Origin: Podochytrium sp. JEL0797
Lineage: Eukaryota > Chytridiomycota > Chytridiomycetes > Chytridiales > Chytriomycetaceae
Direction: 5' to 3'
Assembly: GCA_027596195.1 (NCBI GenBank)
Contig: JADGJG010000125.1
Span: 1 to 39,520 of the forward strand
DNA length: 39,520 nt
Shown here: one piece after another, positions 11,401 through 22,924 of the stretch
Layout of the letters: the number at the start of each line of letters is the position of its first letter
Position numbering within the stretch: the first letter of the stretch is position 1
Notes under the pieces: generated by a model
The model's input: only the letters and a program-made list of their open reading frames with translations
Databases searched by the model: none
Told to the model about the DNA's origin: nothing
Program-made: the position numbers and the translations under genes

Positions 11401-14400
11401 CGAGCTGTATGACGCCAGTCCAGCCATGATAACCTTTTTGACACTCTTTCTCATCTGATCCTCCACTTTGAGCAGCCATTCTTCCACTGCACCTTTTGGG
11501 TAAAAGGGTTCGGCAACTTCAATCTTTTCGCCTTCACCGGAATAGATGGCTGTGATGAGTTTGTCTGGTTGAAACTCGAGAGAGGCGACGTTTTCGAAAC
11601 ATTTTCGAAGGTGAGGTTGCACAGCTGTCGGGTCTTTGGTTTGCGACAAGATTTGAAGCAGCTCGTCGTCTGAAAGGAAGAAAAATCTCGGGAACGCAAC
11701 ACGCTTGTTTTCCAAGTATGTCGACAGCCCTTTCGCAACCAACTCAAGAAGCTTGTTGCACTCGCGGAAGGAATCCAACAGCTTGAAGTCCGCACAGCAC
11801 TCAATAACACCTGGTTTGGATTTGGCCTGTTGCATAATGCGCCTCCATGTGCGATCCATAGTAGTGAAACGTTTGCTCTCGGCTGGGAGCTGGGTAACAA
11901 TGTCATCGGATGCGAAAATCGGCTCCAAATAAAGCCATGAGCGCTGACAGGCCATCCAAGCTTCCAACACTTCCTGAACAGTTCGTAGTTTGGACTCCCA
12001 TAGCGAAATTCTCTCAGCAAATGGTTTCTTGAAGGGCGAGAAACTCATGGATTGCGTCATGACGATGTGATCATCCAGCAATCTCGTAATTTCTTCTGCC
12101 GCCTTCATGATGCATGTACCCGTTTCTTTGTATGGAAGAATTTCAAGCGCAATGGACTTCCACTCGTTGTCCATTTTGTCCAGGGCCGCTTCGATCGAGT
12201 ACTCCTTGCCGGCAACGTCGCAAACTTTGGTGATGAGATCAACCTTTTCCAGCAATCCCATTTTCAGAGCATCGTTCAGTGTGAACGCGTTGTCGGGGCG
12301 AATTTTCATGTTTAGCTCCTCAGACAATCTGTCCCAGTGGCGGTCGCGCATACCAGGATTTCTGAGAGCTTGAATGAGAGGCAAGTTTGGTTTGAACTCA
12401 TCCATCTCATCCTTGACTTGGGTTGCAACGGAGAGACAACCAGGGATGTTCTTGAAGTATTTCACGGATTTGAACATAACCCGCCAAGCGTTTGTCAGGT
12501 TCTTCTCGACATCTTCGGCATTGAGCTCCAAAAAGGACCCATTGAGCCACAAGTTGCGCCATTTGGACCAGTCGTGGACCGAAAGCCATAAGCTCTTGAA
12601 TGGCTCAAAGTCTTTGATCAGCTGCGGAACTTCGTCGTAGTGTGTGACCTCTTGATTGAAGAGGCGCTCGCGCGAGTTGAACAAAACCACCAGGTTCTGG
12701 CACTCCTTGAGCTCCAGGCTGACTTTGTGAACATCGGCAACAATTTCACCCAGTCTGCTAACGTCGGTGTTTTTGCTAAATTCAGCAACCATTCCACTGA
12801 TGCTCTGAATCCGTTCCTTGAAGACTTCTTGGTCAGAGACAAGATTGCGCAAGAAGGTGCTTTCGTCCACTTCAAGTGAGTTCTCAGTCGATCGAATCAT
12901 TTCGTCAATCTTCATCGGCCAGCCGTAAGCAGTCCAACGGGAGCGGAAATCCTCGTTGGATTGCTCATACTTGTACTTTTCAAGAATCTCGTAGTTTCGG
13001 ACCATCTCGTTGATTTTGAAGTTTTGATTCTTGCATTCCTCCGGAATAGTCTTCATGTAGTCTCGGAGCTCGGTGAGTTCTTCGATTCTGGTCGGGTGGT
13101 CTTTCAGTCGATTTTGGATGACTGTAAACGATTGTGAGATTGCCTGAGCAATTTTTGCTGTTTTCCGGGCAAGTATATCCAACACAACTTTGGCGAGATC
13201 CTTTCTCATTGCTGCTCGAATGGAATCGCAGCTAACCCAAAAGAGCCCTAGGCAAATGTGACTCGGAATGTCTTTGTCTAAAGCTTCCCATTCCTTCATG
13301 TGATGGATAATATCTTGCTCCATCTCCTCAATTGTATGGTCCTCCTCTTCATACTCGACCGCAAAATCCGCAATGTTGAGATTCAGCAACCGCAAATGCT
13401 TGTCGTACTGCTTGAGATACTCTTCGAGTGGAGCTAAACCCTCGCGAAGGCTGTGGCGCAATTTTTTCCGGAGTTTTGCAATGGCAGGCTCCTTGTTATG
13501 CGGGATTTGGAGGTTTGGCTTCGTTGCCCAGAACATTTTCTCCAACACTAAGGGCTCCAGTTGAGGAAGGCTTTCAACAGCACTCATGGCTTTGTCAAAC
13601 ACAGCCAAGATGGCTGTTTCATACATTCCCAAATCCGTGCTGTAGCTGACAACTCCGTTTTTGAATGTCAAATCAATTTGAAACAGCGGCCTCTTTGCCG
13701 TGTCTGGAACAACGAGTTTGTCTCCAATGTACAATTTGACGTCGTTTGTATCCTGAATCACGACTCTTTGGAGGCTGATGCAAGCGATTAACTTGTTGAA
13801 GTCGGTGAGGGAGTTGAGAACGAGGAAGCGCAGCGAGTCTTGCATGATAAATTTGATGGCCGTCATGAACTTTTTGAGTTTCGAGATCTTGTAAACCTCA
13901 GAGTTGGATTCTTGCATGTTGTACCATCCCTTTCCGACTTCTTTGAATCCCAACTTGATGATATTTTTCAAGGTTGGAATCCATCTGGAATGTTTGTATT
14001 AGATTATTGAAAAACAAGCAAGCGAATCAAGCTGTCATACATACCCATCTTTCAATTGGGTTTTTACATTCTGCAGACTTTGATTTTGCATTTGTTCGAA
14101 CTCATCAAGTTTGACGATTTTGGCGATCTGGAATCAGTTAGTCAACGAGACGGGCTGAACCGTTGGCAAAATTGTATTGCTTACCGAAGTCAAGAAGAGG
14201 TTATTTGTCAATAATTTATCACATTCCACTCGAACTTTTGACAGTGTGCGGACGGCCTCGATTTTGGTCAAGAAGGAAACAAACGAAAATTCTTTCGAGT
14301 AGTTTTGATAGTCAAATGCGGCGGTTTCTACACAGCCAAATCTGTTGAATAATGCATCAGTTTCTGGCGTATCTTGACTTCACTCAAAGACATACTTTGG

Positions 14401-16195
14401 AGTTGTCTGTGTTGGTGCCTTTTCCGGCAGCTTGATCGCAGAATATAAATCGTTATTCGATTTGGAGCGTACCTGAAATTGTTCGCGTGAGAACTGTACT
14501 TGAATTCACAAAATTGTGAGCAATTTACCTCGTGATCGAATAGCTCCTTGTTCATCGATCTCGCATATTCAAGGCCGACTTCATCCATCAATGGCTTTCC
14601 AGCAGCGGTGGTTGCGATCTTTTTGAACTGCTCGTTTGATCCGCTTGAGATGTTGATAATTCTATTCAATGAAGTCAGCGGGAGTGGAGCGGCTTCCGCC
14701 GTAGGCATGCAATCAAGATAGAAAGCATATCGCTGGAGAGAGTTTATGATTAGTATTGCGAATGGTCGAAAGCATTTTACTTACCAATTTGAGCGCAGCA
14801 TCTTCTCGATGTTTGTGGGCCGAAGCAACGCGCTGCGCAAAACGAAAGGGATCCTCGGAGAGAAACAAAAGGTTGAGTCTGGGAGTTTTGGTGTGTTAAG
14901 CTAGCAGCAATAATCGAATTAAGAGTGTATGCAAACCTTTCAACCCACGCTTCATCATTCTTGCAAAACAGCAAGGACTCGACTTCATCACGAATTGCGT
15001 CGGTCTCGTCTTCGTCGACATCCATATCAAAATCTCCACCTCCATTGTCGAGCTCCCATCCACTGAACCCAATGAATTTCACTTTCCACAAGTTTCTTTG
15101 GCGATCATATGCCGTTACAAGGCAGTCACGCCAGCCCTCTTCTGCGGGAGCCATATTCTGGCCCTCGGCTATGTCCATTCTTGTGGTGTCAGGTTGCACG
15201 TTGATTTTTCCAGGCACAGGCACAGCCGCGGCGACAACTTGAATATTCTGCATTGCTGTCTCGTCAGGTGTCTGTGCAGTTCGTTTAGGCAGCTCGGTTT
15301 CATTTTGGACAGGCTCCACGACATTCATATGCAACCACTCCTGCACGGTGCGCTGGTCATATTCAATATCGTCAAACGCGGACAACGGCAGCTGTGAAGC
15401 GAGATCGTCTGGTGCACCTCCTTTGTACATCTCCTTCAATGCCACTTCAATCAAATCTTCAATGCTCTGATTTGCGTACAATCTCTTTCGCCTTTCAATC
15501 TCGATTTTTCTGGGAGTTTGGCCTGGGCGCGATTCATATGACAGGAGCACTTTGGGTTCCAACGCCTTTTGAAAGTTGTGCTTAACGCGCTTGTTTCCCA
15601 ACGAGCCACTCCCACTATGAATGGCGTCTTGTTCCAGGAGACTTGTTTCTTCTGGGCTGAACACGGATGGAGCGGCAATCACACTTTCCAGTCCCAGGCT
15701 CAAATTCCCTGCACCCTCGGCACCAATGTTAATTGCGCTGCGTTTGCGCTCCCCGAGGGTATTTGCACCAGCAGCTGGAGCTGCATTGGCGCCGCTGACT
15801 GCACCAGCGATATTGCTCGCGCGTTTCCAACCTGGTCGCGAAAAGCCCTTGGCCTTCGGGAACGCTTTCAAGTTGGTCCCCCCAAGAAGCCCTTCGAGCG
15901 GGGGAACAATAGGCTCCTGTCCTGATATCAGAATTTGATCATCGATTGATTCTTCTGGGTGCGTGAGGAGTTCTGAAAAGACACCACGTTTGGCCTGGCT
16001 TTTGGCGATCGGATCGGAAATGTCGGCTGCTTGTGTGTTTTCGAGCAGTGGTTGTGGACGATCAACGAGGTTGGACGGGTTAAACGAGAGAGGGAGATGT
16101 GGGACGCGTTTTGGTCCACTGTATTTTGAAAAATCGGAGATCAGTTGAAAGCGATCAGACAGATTTCCCGCCAGATGAGGCACACTGTACCTCAT
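2423..16195 (-). CDS. DNAH1: axonemal inner-arm dynein heavy chain, DNAH1 type
   Basis: This is a motor ATPase of the flagellar inner arm. The model has 16 exons: 14937-16195, 14785-14878, 14529-14732, 14396-14472, 14185-14341, 14045-14127, 11033-13984, 10864-10979, 10781-10798, 10570-10728, 10380-10519, 8522-10318, 8056-8466, 5353-8003, 4160-5301 and 2423-4104. They sum to 4,313 residues, close to DNAH1 orthologues (about 4,270). The first ~250 residues are low complexity. The next segment ([36 protein letters not shown]) is what suggests DNAH1 rather than other single-headed types. P-loops are AAA1 GPAGTGKTE (Lys1652), AAA2 GPTGGGKT (~1926), AAA3 GPTGTGKS (~2281) and AAA4 GVGGSGRQS (~2630; Arg for Lys is usual in axonemal dyneins). 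The coiled-coil stalk and microtubule-binding tip lie at about 2850-3170. The C-terminus is [13 protein letters not shown]. Introns are 50-65 nt. Dynein identity is certain; the DNAH1 subtype is likely. Confidence 0.95.
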
Positions 16196-16319
16196 TTTTA
16201 TTCTCTTCTAGTTGAATAACTGACGGCAGGTGGTTGATCGGTTTGGAAGCGGCGAACAGGTTTTTTGGACGTGTTTTTTTGTTGTCACAGAATTGTCAGA
16301 AAGCACAACAACATAATTT

Positions 16320-18276
16320 TTAATAGCCAGCCGCAATACCACCCTTGCGAGCATCTGAAGCAGCCGTCAGCAAGCCATTTTCCAATCTCCGAATCCCAGA
16401 AACACCCACAAACTTCTGCCCAGGTGGCAACCGATCAATCACATGCCCCTTTGCCTCCAAAGCCTCCGAATAATACGGACTAAAAGCGTTTTCAACCTTC
16501 AAGCTGTTGGGGACGAGCTGGTGGTGGAATCTGGGCATGTCGATGGCGTCGTTAATGTCGAGCCCAAAGTCAACCATGTGCAGAATGGTGGCCACAACAG
16601 CTGTCGGGATCATGGACCCTCCAGAAGCCCCAATGACAATTTCTGGGATCCCGTCGCGTTCAACGATTGTTGGAACCATCGAAGAAAGGGGCCGTTTTCC
16701 TGGGTGGATGAAGTTGTACGGGGAAGGAGAGAGTCCAAAGTAGTTGGGTACACCAGGAATCGAGAAATCGTCCATCTCGTCGTTCAAAATGATGCCTGTG
16801 ACCGGGTCCATCACTTGAGAACCAAAAACGAGGTTAACAGTGCTCGTCAGCGAAACGGCCGTGTTGTCTTGAGTGTTCAGGACAGACACATGCATGGTTC
16901 CGTGGTCCTCTTTGGCCTCAAAGTTTGGCAGATAGTGCTTAGGTTCGTACGTCGTGTCCGGAGAGATATTCTGTCTGATTTTGGCAGCCAAGTCTTTTCC
17001 AATCATGATTCTCTCAATGGCCGTGATGTTTTTGAAAATCGGCTGCAGGGAAACCAAAGTGTAAGCGTTTGTGAAACATCGAAAAATAAAGTACGCACGT
17101 CGGCAGAGTCGCCCAGTAACCCGCGCTGAGCGGCACCGAATTTGAAGGCCTCGATCAACAGATGAATGGTATCGGACGTGTTCCCGCGATATTTGAAGTC
17201 GAATCCTTCGACAATGTTCAAAATGCTGAGCAGCATGGCACCAGACGATGGAGCGTTGGGTGCAATAACTTTGCGCCCATGGTAAAAGCCGACCAAAGGT
17301 GCGTGAGTCTGGATTTCGTACGACTTGAGGTCCTCTGCAGTCATAATGCCGTTCGTTCGTTTCACAGTTTTCACAAGTGAGTCCGCAATCGGCCCTTCGT
17401 AGAACGCGGTGGCGCCTTGCTCCGCCAAAGTCCTCAGTGTGTTGGCCAGTCTGGAATCCGTTGCATTAGTTTTTTTAAAACAAACACAAACGGAAACATA
17501 CCGTGCACGCTTGCAGACATCGCCTTCTTTCAATACATCACCATCGGGGCCCGTAAAGTCCTTGGCAAATCCTTCCTTGTCCGCAAGAATAAAATCCCTC
17601 CCAAGTTGCATGCGGTTGGCAAACACAGCGTTAACTTCCCATCCATCTTCCGCGACTTCGATAGCCCCAGCAAACAAGTCCTTCCACGGCAGCTTTCCCC
17701 ATTTGTTGTGTGCGTATTCAAACCCGCGGAGTTCTCCGGGGACCGCAATCGAAAGACCACCAACCGAAGCTTTGGTTGGGTCATCCTTGTACATGTCCAT
17801 GAATGCGGCAGCTGGGGCAGTTTCCCGGAAGTCCACGAACTCATAACCACCAGTCACGTTTCGAACCAGCATGAAACCTCCACCGCCGATACCGCTGGAG
17901 AATGAATTTGTGACACCGATGCAGAGCGAAGTGGCGATTGCAGCATCCACAGAAGAGCCGCCTTTCTTCAGTGTTGCGACACCGATAACTGATTTGAAAT
18001 GATATCAGTTGTTTGACAGTCAAATTCCGAATCAGTACCTGAGCAAATCCCGTTTTCCGACGCAACCGCGGCAGTTGCAGCAACAATTTTCTCTGAGTAT
18101 GGACCAGGGAAAGGCGAGTGAATCTTCTCGTCCTCGTCATTTCGGTTGGCAAGGAGAAGAACGATAAAAATCACGACTCCCAAGGCCACAAGGACCATCA
18201 TGTTGAGCCGTCGCTGAGCCCTGTTTGGCACTCCTCCGGTAGCGGGAAGCATCGTAAAGCGGTGCGAAGTTGACAT
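16320..18276 (-). CDS. GGT: gamma-glutamyltransferase, membrane-anchored
   Basis: The enzyme removes the gamma-glutamyl group of glutathione and its conjugates; in fungi it is typically vacuolar. The four exons are 18039-18276, 17502-17988, 17099-17450 and 16320-17042, giving 599 residues. A basic N-terminus is followed by one membrane helix at about residues 25-43, as in a type II signal anchor. The large-subunit region has GGSSVDAAIA and GIGGGGFMLV. The autoprocessing site is EDHGT-MHVSV, where Thr408 would be the nucleophile and new N-terminus of the small subunit. NEMDDF and the PLSSM loop that binds glutamate follow. I chose the start at 18276 because it places the helix normally. The frame stays open upstream, with further ATGs at 18384 and beyond lying antisense to the next gene. 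The second intron (51 nt) is stop-free and a multiple of three. The dynein start codon lies only 124 nt downstream. Confidence 0.93.
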
Positions 18277-18382
18277 ATTCAGTGTGGCAGTGTGCACGGG
18301 TGTAGTGGTGCTGCTCCGGGTTTTCGGTTGAGGGAGTGAGGGAGGGTGATTCCCGGAACTTTTGGAGATAAATTTTTTTTGC
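18277..18382. promoter_or_regulatory. divergent promoter between gamma-glutamyltransferase and MET22-like copy A
   Basis: Only 106 bp separate the chosen start codons of two genes transcribed away from each other, so both must be driven from this stretch or from sequence inside the neighbouring first exons. It contains a G-rich run (GAGGGAGTGAGGGAGGGTG) and a short A/T tract near 18367-18380. I recognise no defined transcription-factor site. Confidence 0.55.
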
Positions 18383-19591
18383 ATGATAGCGACCCTCGAG
18401 GCGAAAGTCGCCATCGACGCAGTGATCAACGCATCGCGTCTCTGCCAGTCAGTCTTCAAGGCTCTGGTAACCAGTGAGACGTTGATCAAGAAGGACAAGA
18501 GCCCGGTGACTGGTTCGAATTGGTTTCCTGCAACTGATCCCAGGGCTGATCCCGTTTGAAAACGACGCAGTTGCCGACTTTGGCGCCCAGGCAATCGTGA
18601 ACTACTCTCTGAACAAGCATTTCCCTTTGGATTCGATTGTTGGCGAGGAAGATTCGAGAGATCTCCAGGCCGATCATGTCCTGAGAGATAGGGTCTTGTC
18701 CCTCATCAACGGTGTCCATGAAGACCAAATGAATGCAGATCAAATGACTCGCTTGATTGATCTTGGAACTTTTCCTGGCAGCGCGAAAGGAAGATTCTGG
18801 ACGCTGGACCCAATTGATGGAACGAAAGGTTCGCGTCTTTGCACTTAATTGGAAACAGGACAGTTGGCAAACTAAATATAATCAGGCTTCTTGAGGGGAG
18901 AGCAGTTTGCCGTCTGCCTGGCCCTCGTTGTCGACGGAACCGTTGAGCTCGGAATCATTGGGTGCCCGAACTTGCCACTTGATTTATCCAAGCCTGATGG
19001 CGAGCGAGGCTCTTTGTTTGTCGCCACTAGAGGTGGAGGCGCGTTCCAGGTTGGATTCTCAAATATTTTGTGCAATATTGACCAGTCCAATTTCAGCGCT
19101 CGTTCGCGTCGGAAATTCTCACCAAAATCACAACCACCAACGTTCTGAAACCATCGGATACCGTGTTTTGTGAAAGCGTGGAAGCTGGACATAGTTCTCA
19201 ATCTGAGGCAGCTCAGATTGCCCAGCTCTTGGGCGTTCAGGGCCCCAACATTCGCATGGACTCTCAATGCAAGGTACCATCCCTGTTTCTGCTCCTCATT
19301 GCTAATTTTTGAAATACACGCGTAATATAGTACGGAATCGTCGGACGGGGCGACGCTGGAATCTACTTGCGCCTTCCCGTCAGTGACACTTACGAAGAGA
19401 AGATCTGGGATCATGCCGGAGGAATGCTGGTTGTTCAAGAGGCAGGTGGTGTTGTCACCGACGTTGATGGGAAGCCACTTGACTTCAGTGTTGGCAGAAC
19501 ACTCAAAAACAACAAGGGTGTTGTAGCTGCTGGAAAGGAAATTCACGCTGAAGTTTTGGCTGCAGTGAAGAAGGTTCTTGGCAGAGGATGA
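18383..19591 (+). CDS. MET22: 3'(2'),5'-bisphosphate nucleotidase, copy A
   Basis: This is a lithium-sensitive Mg-dependent phosphatase of the inositol monophosphatase superfamily, which hydrolyses PAP, a by-product of sulfate assimilation that inhibits exoribonucleases. The five exons are 18383-18512, 18571-18828, 18886-19049, 19097-19273 and 19331-19591, giving 329 residues, normal for the HAL2/MET22 type. Metal-binding motifs are intact: VGEEDS, DPIDGTKG and WDHAGG. The start ATG is followed directly by the first helix, with no extension. Donors are GTTCGA, GTTCGC, GTTGGA and GTACCA. Compared with copy B just downstream, it has an extra intron within DPIDGTKG and lacks the one before MTRLIDLG. 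The frame is free of stops throughout, so it looks functional. Confidence 0.92.
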
Positions 19592-19680
19592 GGGTGGTTT
19601 TTCGAAAAAAAAACGCGTGCTCTTCTTTCCGCAGTCGAGATATGAAATTTTTTTCCTTTCGTTTTTTCGCAAACTCGCAC

Positions 19681-21204
19681 ATGTCGACACGCCGAGCCAG
19701 CCGAACCGCCGTGGAGAAGACGGTCTCGTACATCGAGAACTCTGACTCAGAGGACATTCCGTTCGCCCCTCCTCCTCCCGTCGCGAAGAGGGCCAGAAAG
19801 GTCACCAACCCGAACGCCAAAAAGCCCGGCCGAAAGCCAAAGATTCCTTATCTCGACAAGGAGACAAAGGTCGCTGTCGAGGCCGTCCTGAGCGCATCTA
19901 AACTCTGCCAGTCGGTCTTCAAGGCCTTGGTGACCGAAGAGACGCTCACCAAGAAGGACAAGAGCCCCGTCACTGGTTCGTCTCGTGCTTTTTTTCATCA
20001 TTCAATCGACTAACAGCTTTGCGTGCCTAGTCGCCGACTTTGGAGCCCAGGCTATCGTGAATGCGCTGCTGCACAAGCACTTCCCCGAAGACCCGATTGT
20101 TGGCGAGGAAGATTCAAAGGATCTGCAGGCCGACCACACCATGAGAGACAGAGTGTTGGAACTCGTGAACGGAGTTGTTGACGAGAAAATGACTGCCGAG
20201 CAGGTTTGCAGTGTTGTTTGCGTCCTGGGCGTGGCGCATTCTCATTTCTCGTTTCTTTCAGATGATGAAGCTCATTGATCTCGGAAACTACGCTGGCGGC
20301 TCCAAAGGCAGGTTCTGGACTCTGGATCCGATTGATGGTACGAAGGGATTCTTGAGAGGCGAGCAGTTTGCCGTTTGTCTCGCCCTCGTTGTCGACGGAA
20401 CTGTCGAGCTCGGAATCATTGGATGCCCCAACTTGCTTGTTGATTTGTCCAAGCCTGATGGAGAGCGCGGATGTCTCTTTATCGGGACTCGCAGACACGG
20501 AGCTGTCACGGTATTTTGTGCCCCGCATCCCTCCCCCCACACGCGTTGCTGATATAAAAAATTTAGCGCACTTTCACCAACGAAACCGTCACGCCGATCC
20601 AAACCGTGAAAGTCGATTACGCCGAGGAAACCAACTTCTGTGAGAGTGTTGAGGCGGGCCACAGCTCCCAGTCCGAGGCTGCTCAAATCGCCAAGCTCCT
20701 CAACATCACCGGAGACAACAACATCCGCATGGACTCTCAGTGCAAGGTAATATGCTTGTTCGTCTATTCCTCATTGCATAATCTAAAAATCGCGTAATAT
20801 AGTACGGAATCGTCGGCCGAGGCGACGCTGGAATCTACTTGCGTCTTCCCGTCAGCGACACCTACGAAGAGAAGATTTGGGACCACGCCGGAGGAATGCT
20901 GGTTGTGCAAGAAGCTGGAGGAATCGTCACCGATGTGGATGGGAACCCACTTGACTTCAGCGTTGGCAGAACGCTCAAGAACAACAAGGGTGTTGTTGCT
21001 GCTGGAAGGGCAATCCACGCGGAGGTCTTGCATGCGGTTCGAAAGGTTTTGAAGCGCCCGATTCCGGAAGGAGAGGAGTCTGAGGAAGAGGAGGAGGAGG
21101 AGGAAGTCGAAGGGGGGGAGTCGGAGAAGAAAGAGGAGCAACAGCAAGAGCCCGAGAAGAAAGAGGAGGAGCAGAAAGAGGCCGAGGCAGCGGAGCAGGC
21201 GTGA
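19681..21204 (+). CDS. MET22: 3'(2'),5'-bisphosphate nucleotidase, copy B, with nuclear-type N-terminus and acidic tail
   Basis: This is the same enzyme type as copy A, 89 bp downstream in the same direction. The exons are 19681-19975, 20031-20203, 20262-20510, 20567-20746 and 20803-21204, giving 432 residues. The core keeps VGEEDS, DPIDGTKG and WDHAGG. It differs by an N-terminal extension of about 58 residues with basic clusters (AKRARK and KKPGRKPK, the latter AT-hook-like). It also has a C-terminal tail of about 45 residues dominated by Glu, Lys and Gln. Together these suggest nuclear or nucleolar targeting, which is inference. In-frame ATGs at 19642 and 19588 would add a Phe/Arg/Ser-rich leader (MKFFSFRFFANSHMSTRR from 19642); ATG 19588 overlaps the copy A stop as ATGA. 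I kept 19681 as the default start. Confidence 0.92.
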
Positions 21205-21263
21205 AAATTTCCCTTTTTGTGTTTTGGTTTGAAAAAAAGTCTTCGCGAAGTTCAACTGTTGTC

Positions 21264-22718
<1,455 letters not shown>

Positions 22719-22924
22719 GGAGATCGGCGGCTGACAACATAAACGCGTTCACTATTCTCTCTTCCACATGTTTATATCTGGCCGAGGCCGTCAAGGGAAA
22801 CGTCCAGGCCCAAAAACACGTGTGACTTTTTAAGGGCCTGGTACTTTGTGCCCTGGTGAGGGGGAAAATTTTTGTGCCGAATGTTGCTTTTTTTTTTTTT
22901 TTGTTGTTGCGATCTTCTTCGAAA
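22719..22924 (+). promoter_or_regulatory. intergenic region and 5' UTR upstream of EF-3
   Basis: These 206 bp separate the TGDS-like stop from the EF-3 start. The notable element is a run of about 15 T at 22888-22902, followed by TTGTTGTTGC and a pyrimidine-rich TCTTCTTCG directly before the AAAATGACA start. A pyrimidine-rich leader is common upstream of highly expressed translation genes in fungi; its function here is inferred. Confidence 0.4.

Noticed and set aside
18277..18594. Upstream extension of gamma-glutamyltransferase on the minus strand
   Set aside because: The frame stays open antisense to nucleotidase copy A, but the extra residues are unlike the family and would push the signal anchor far from the N-terminus.
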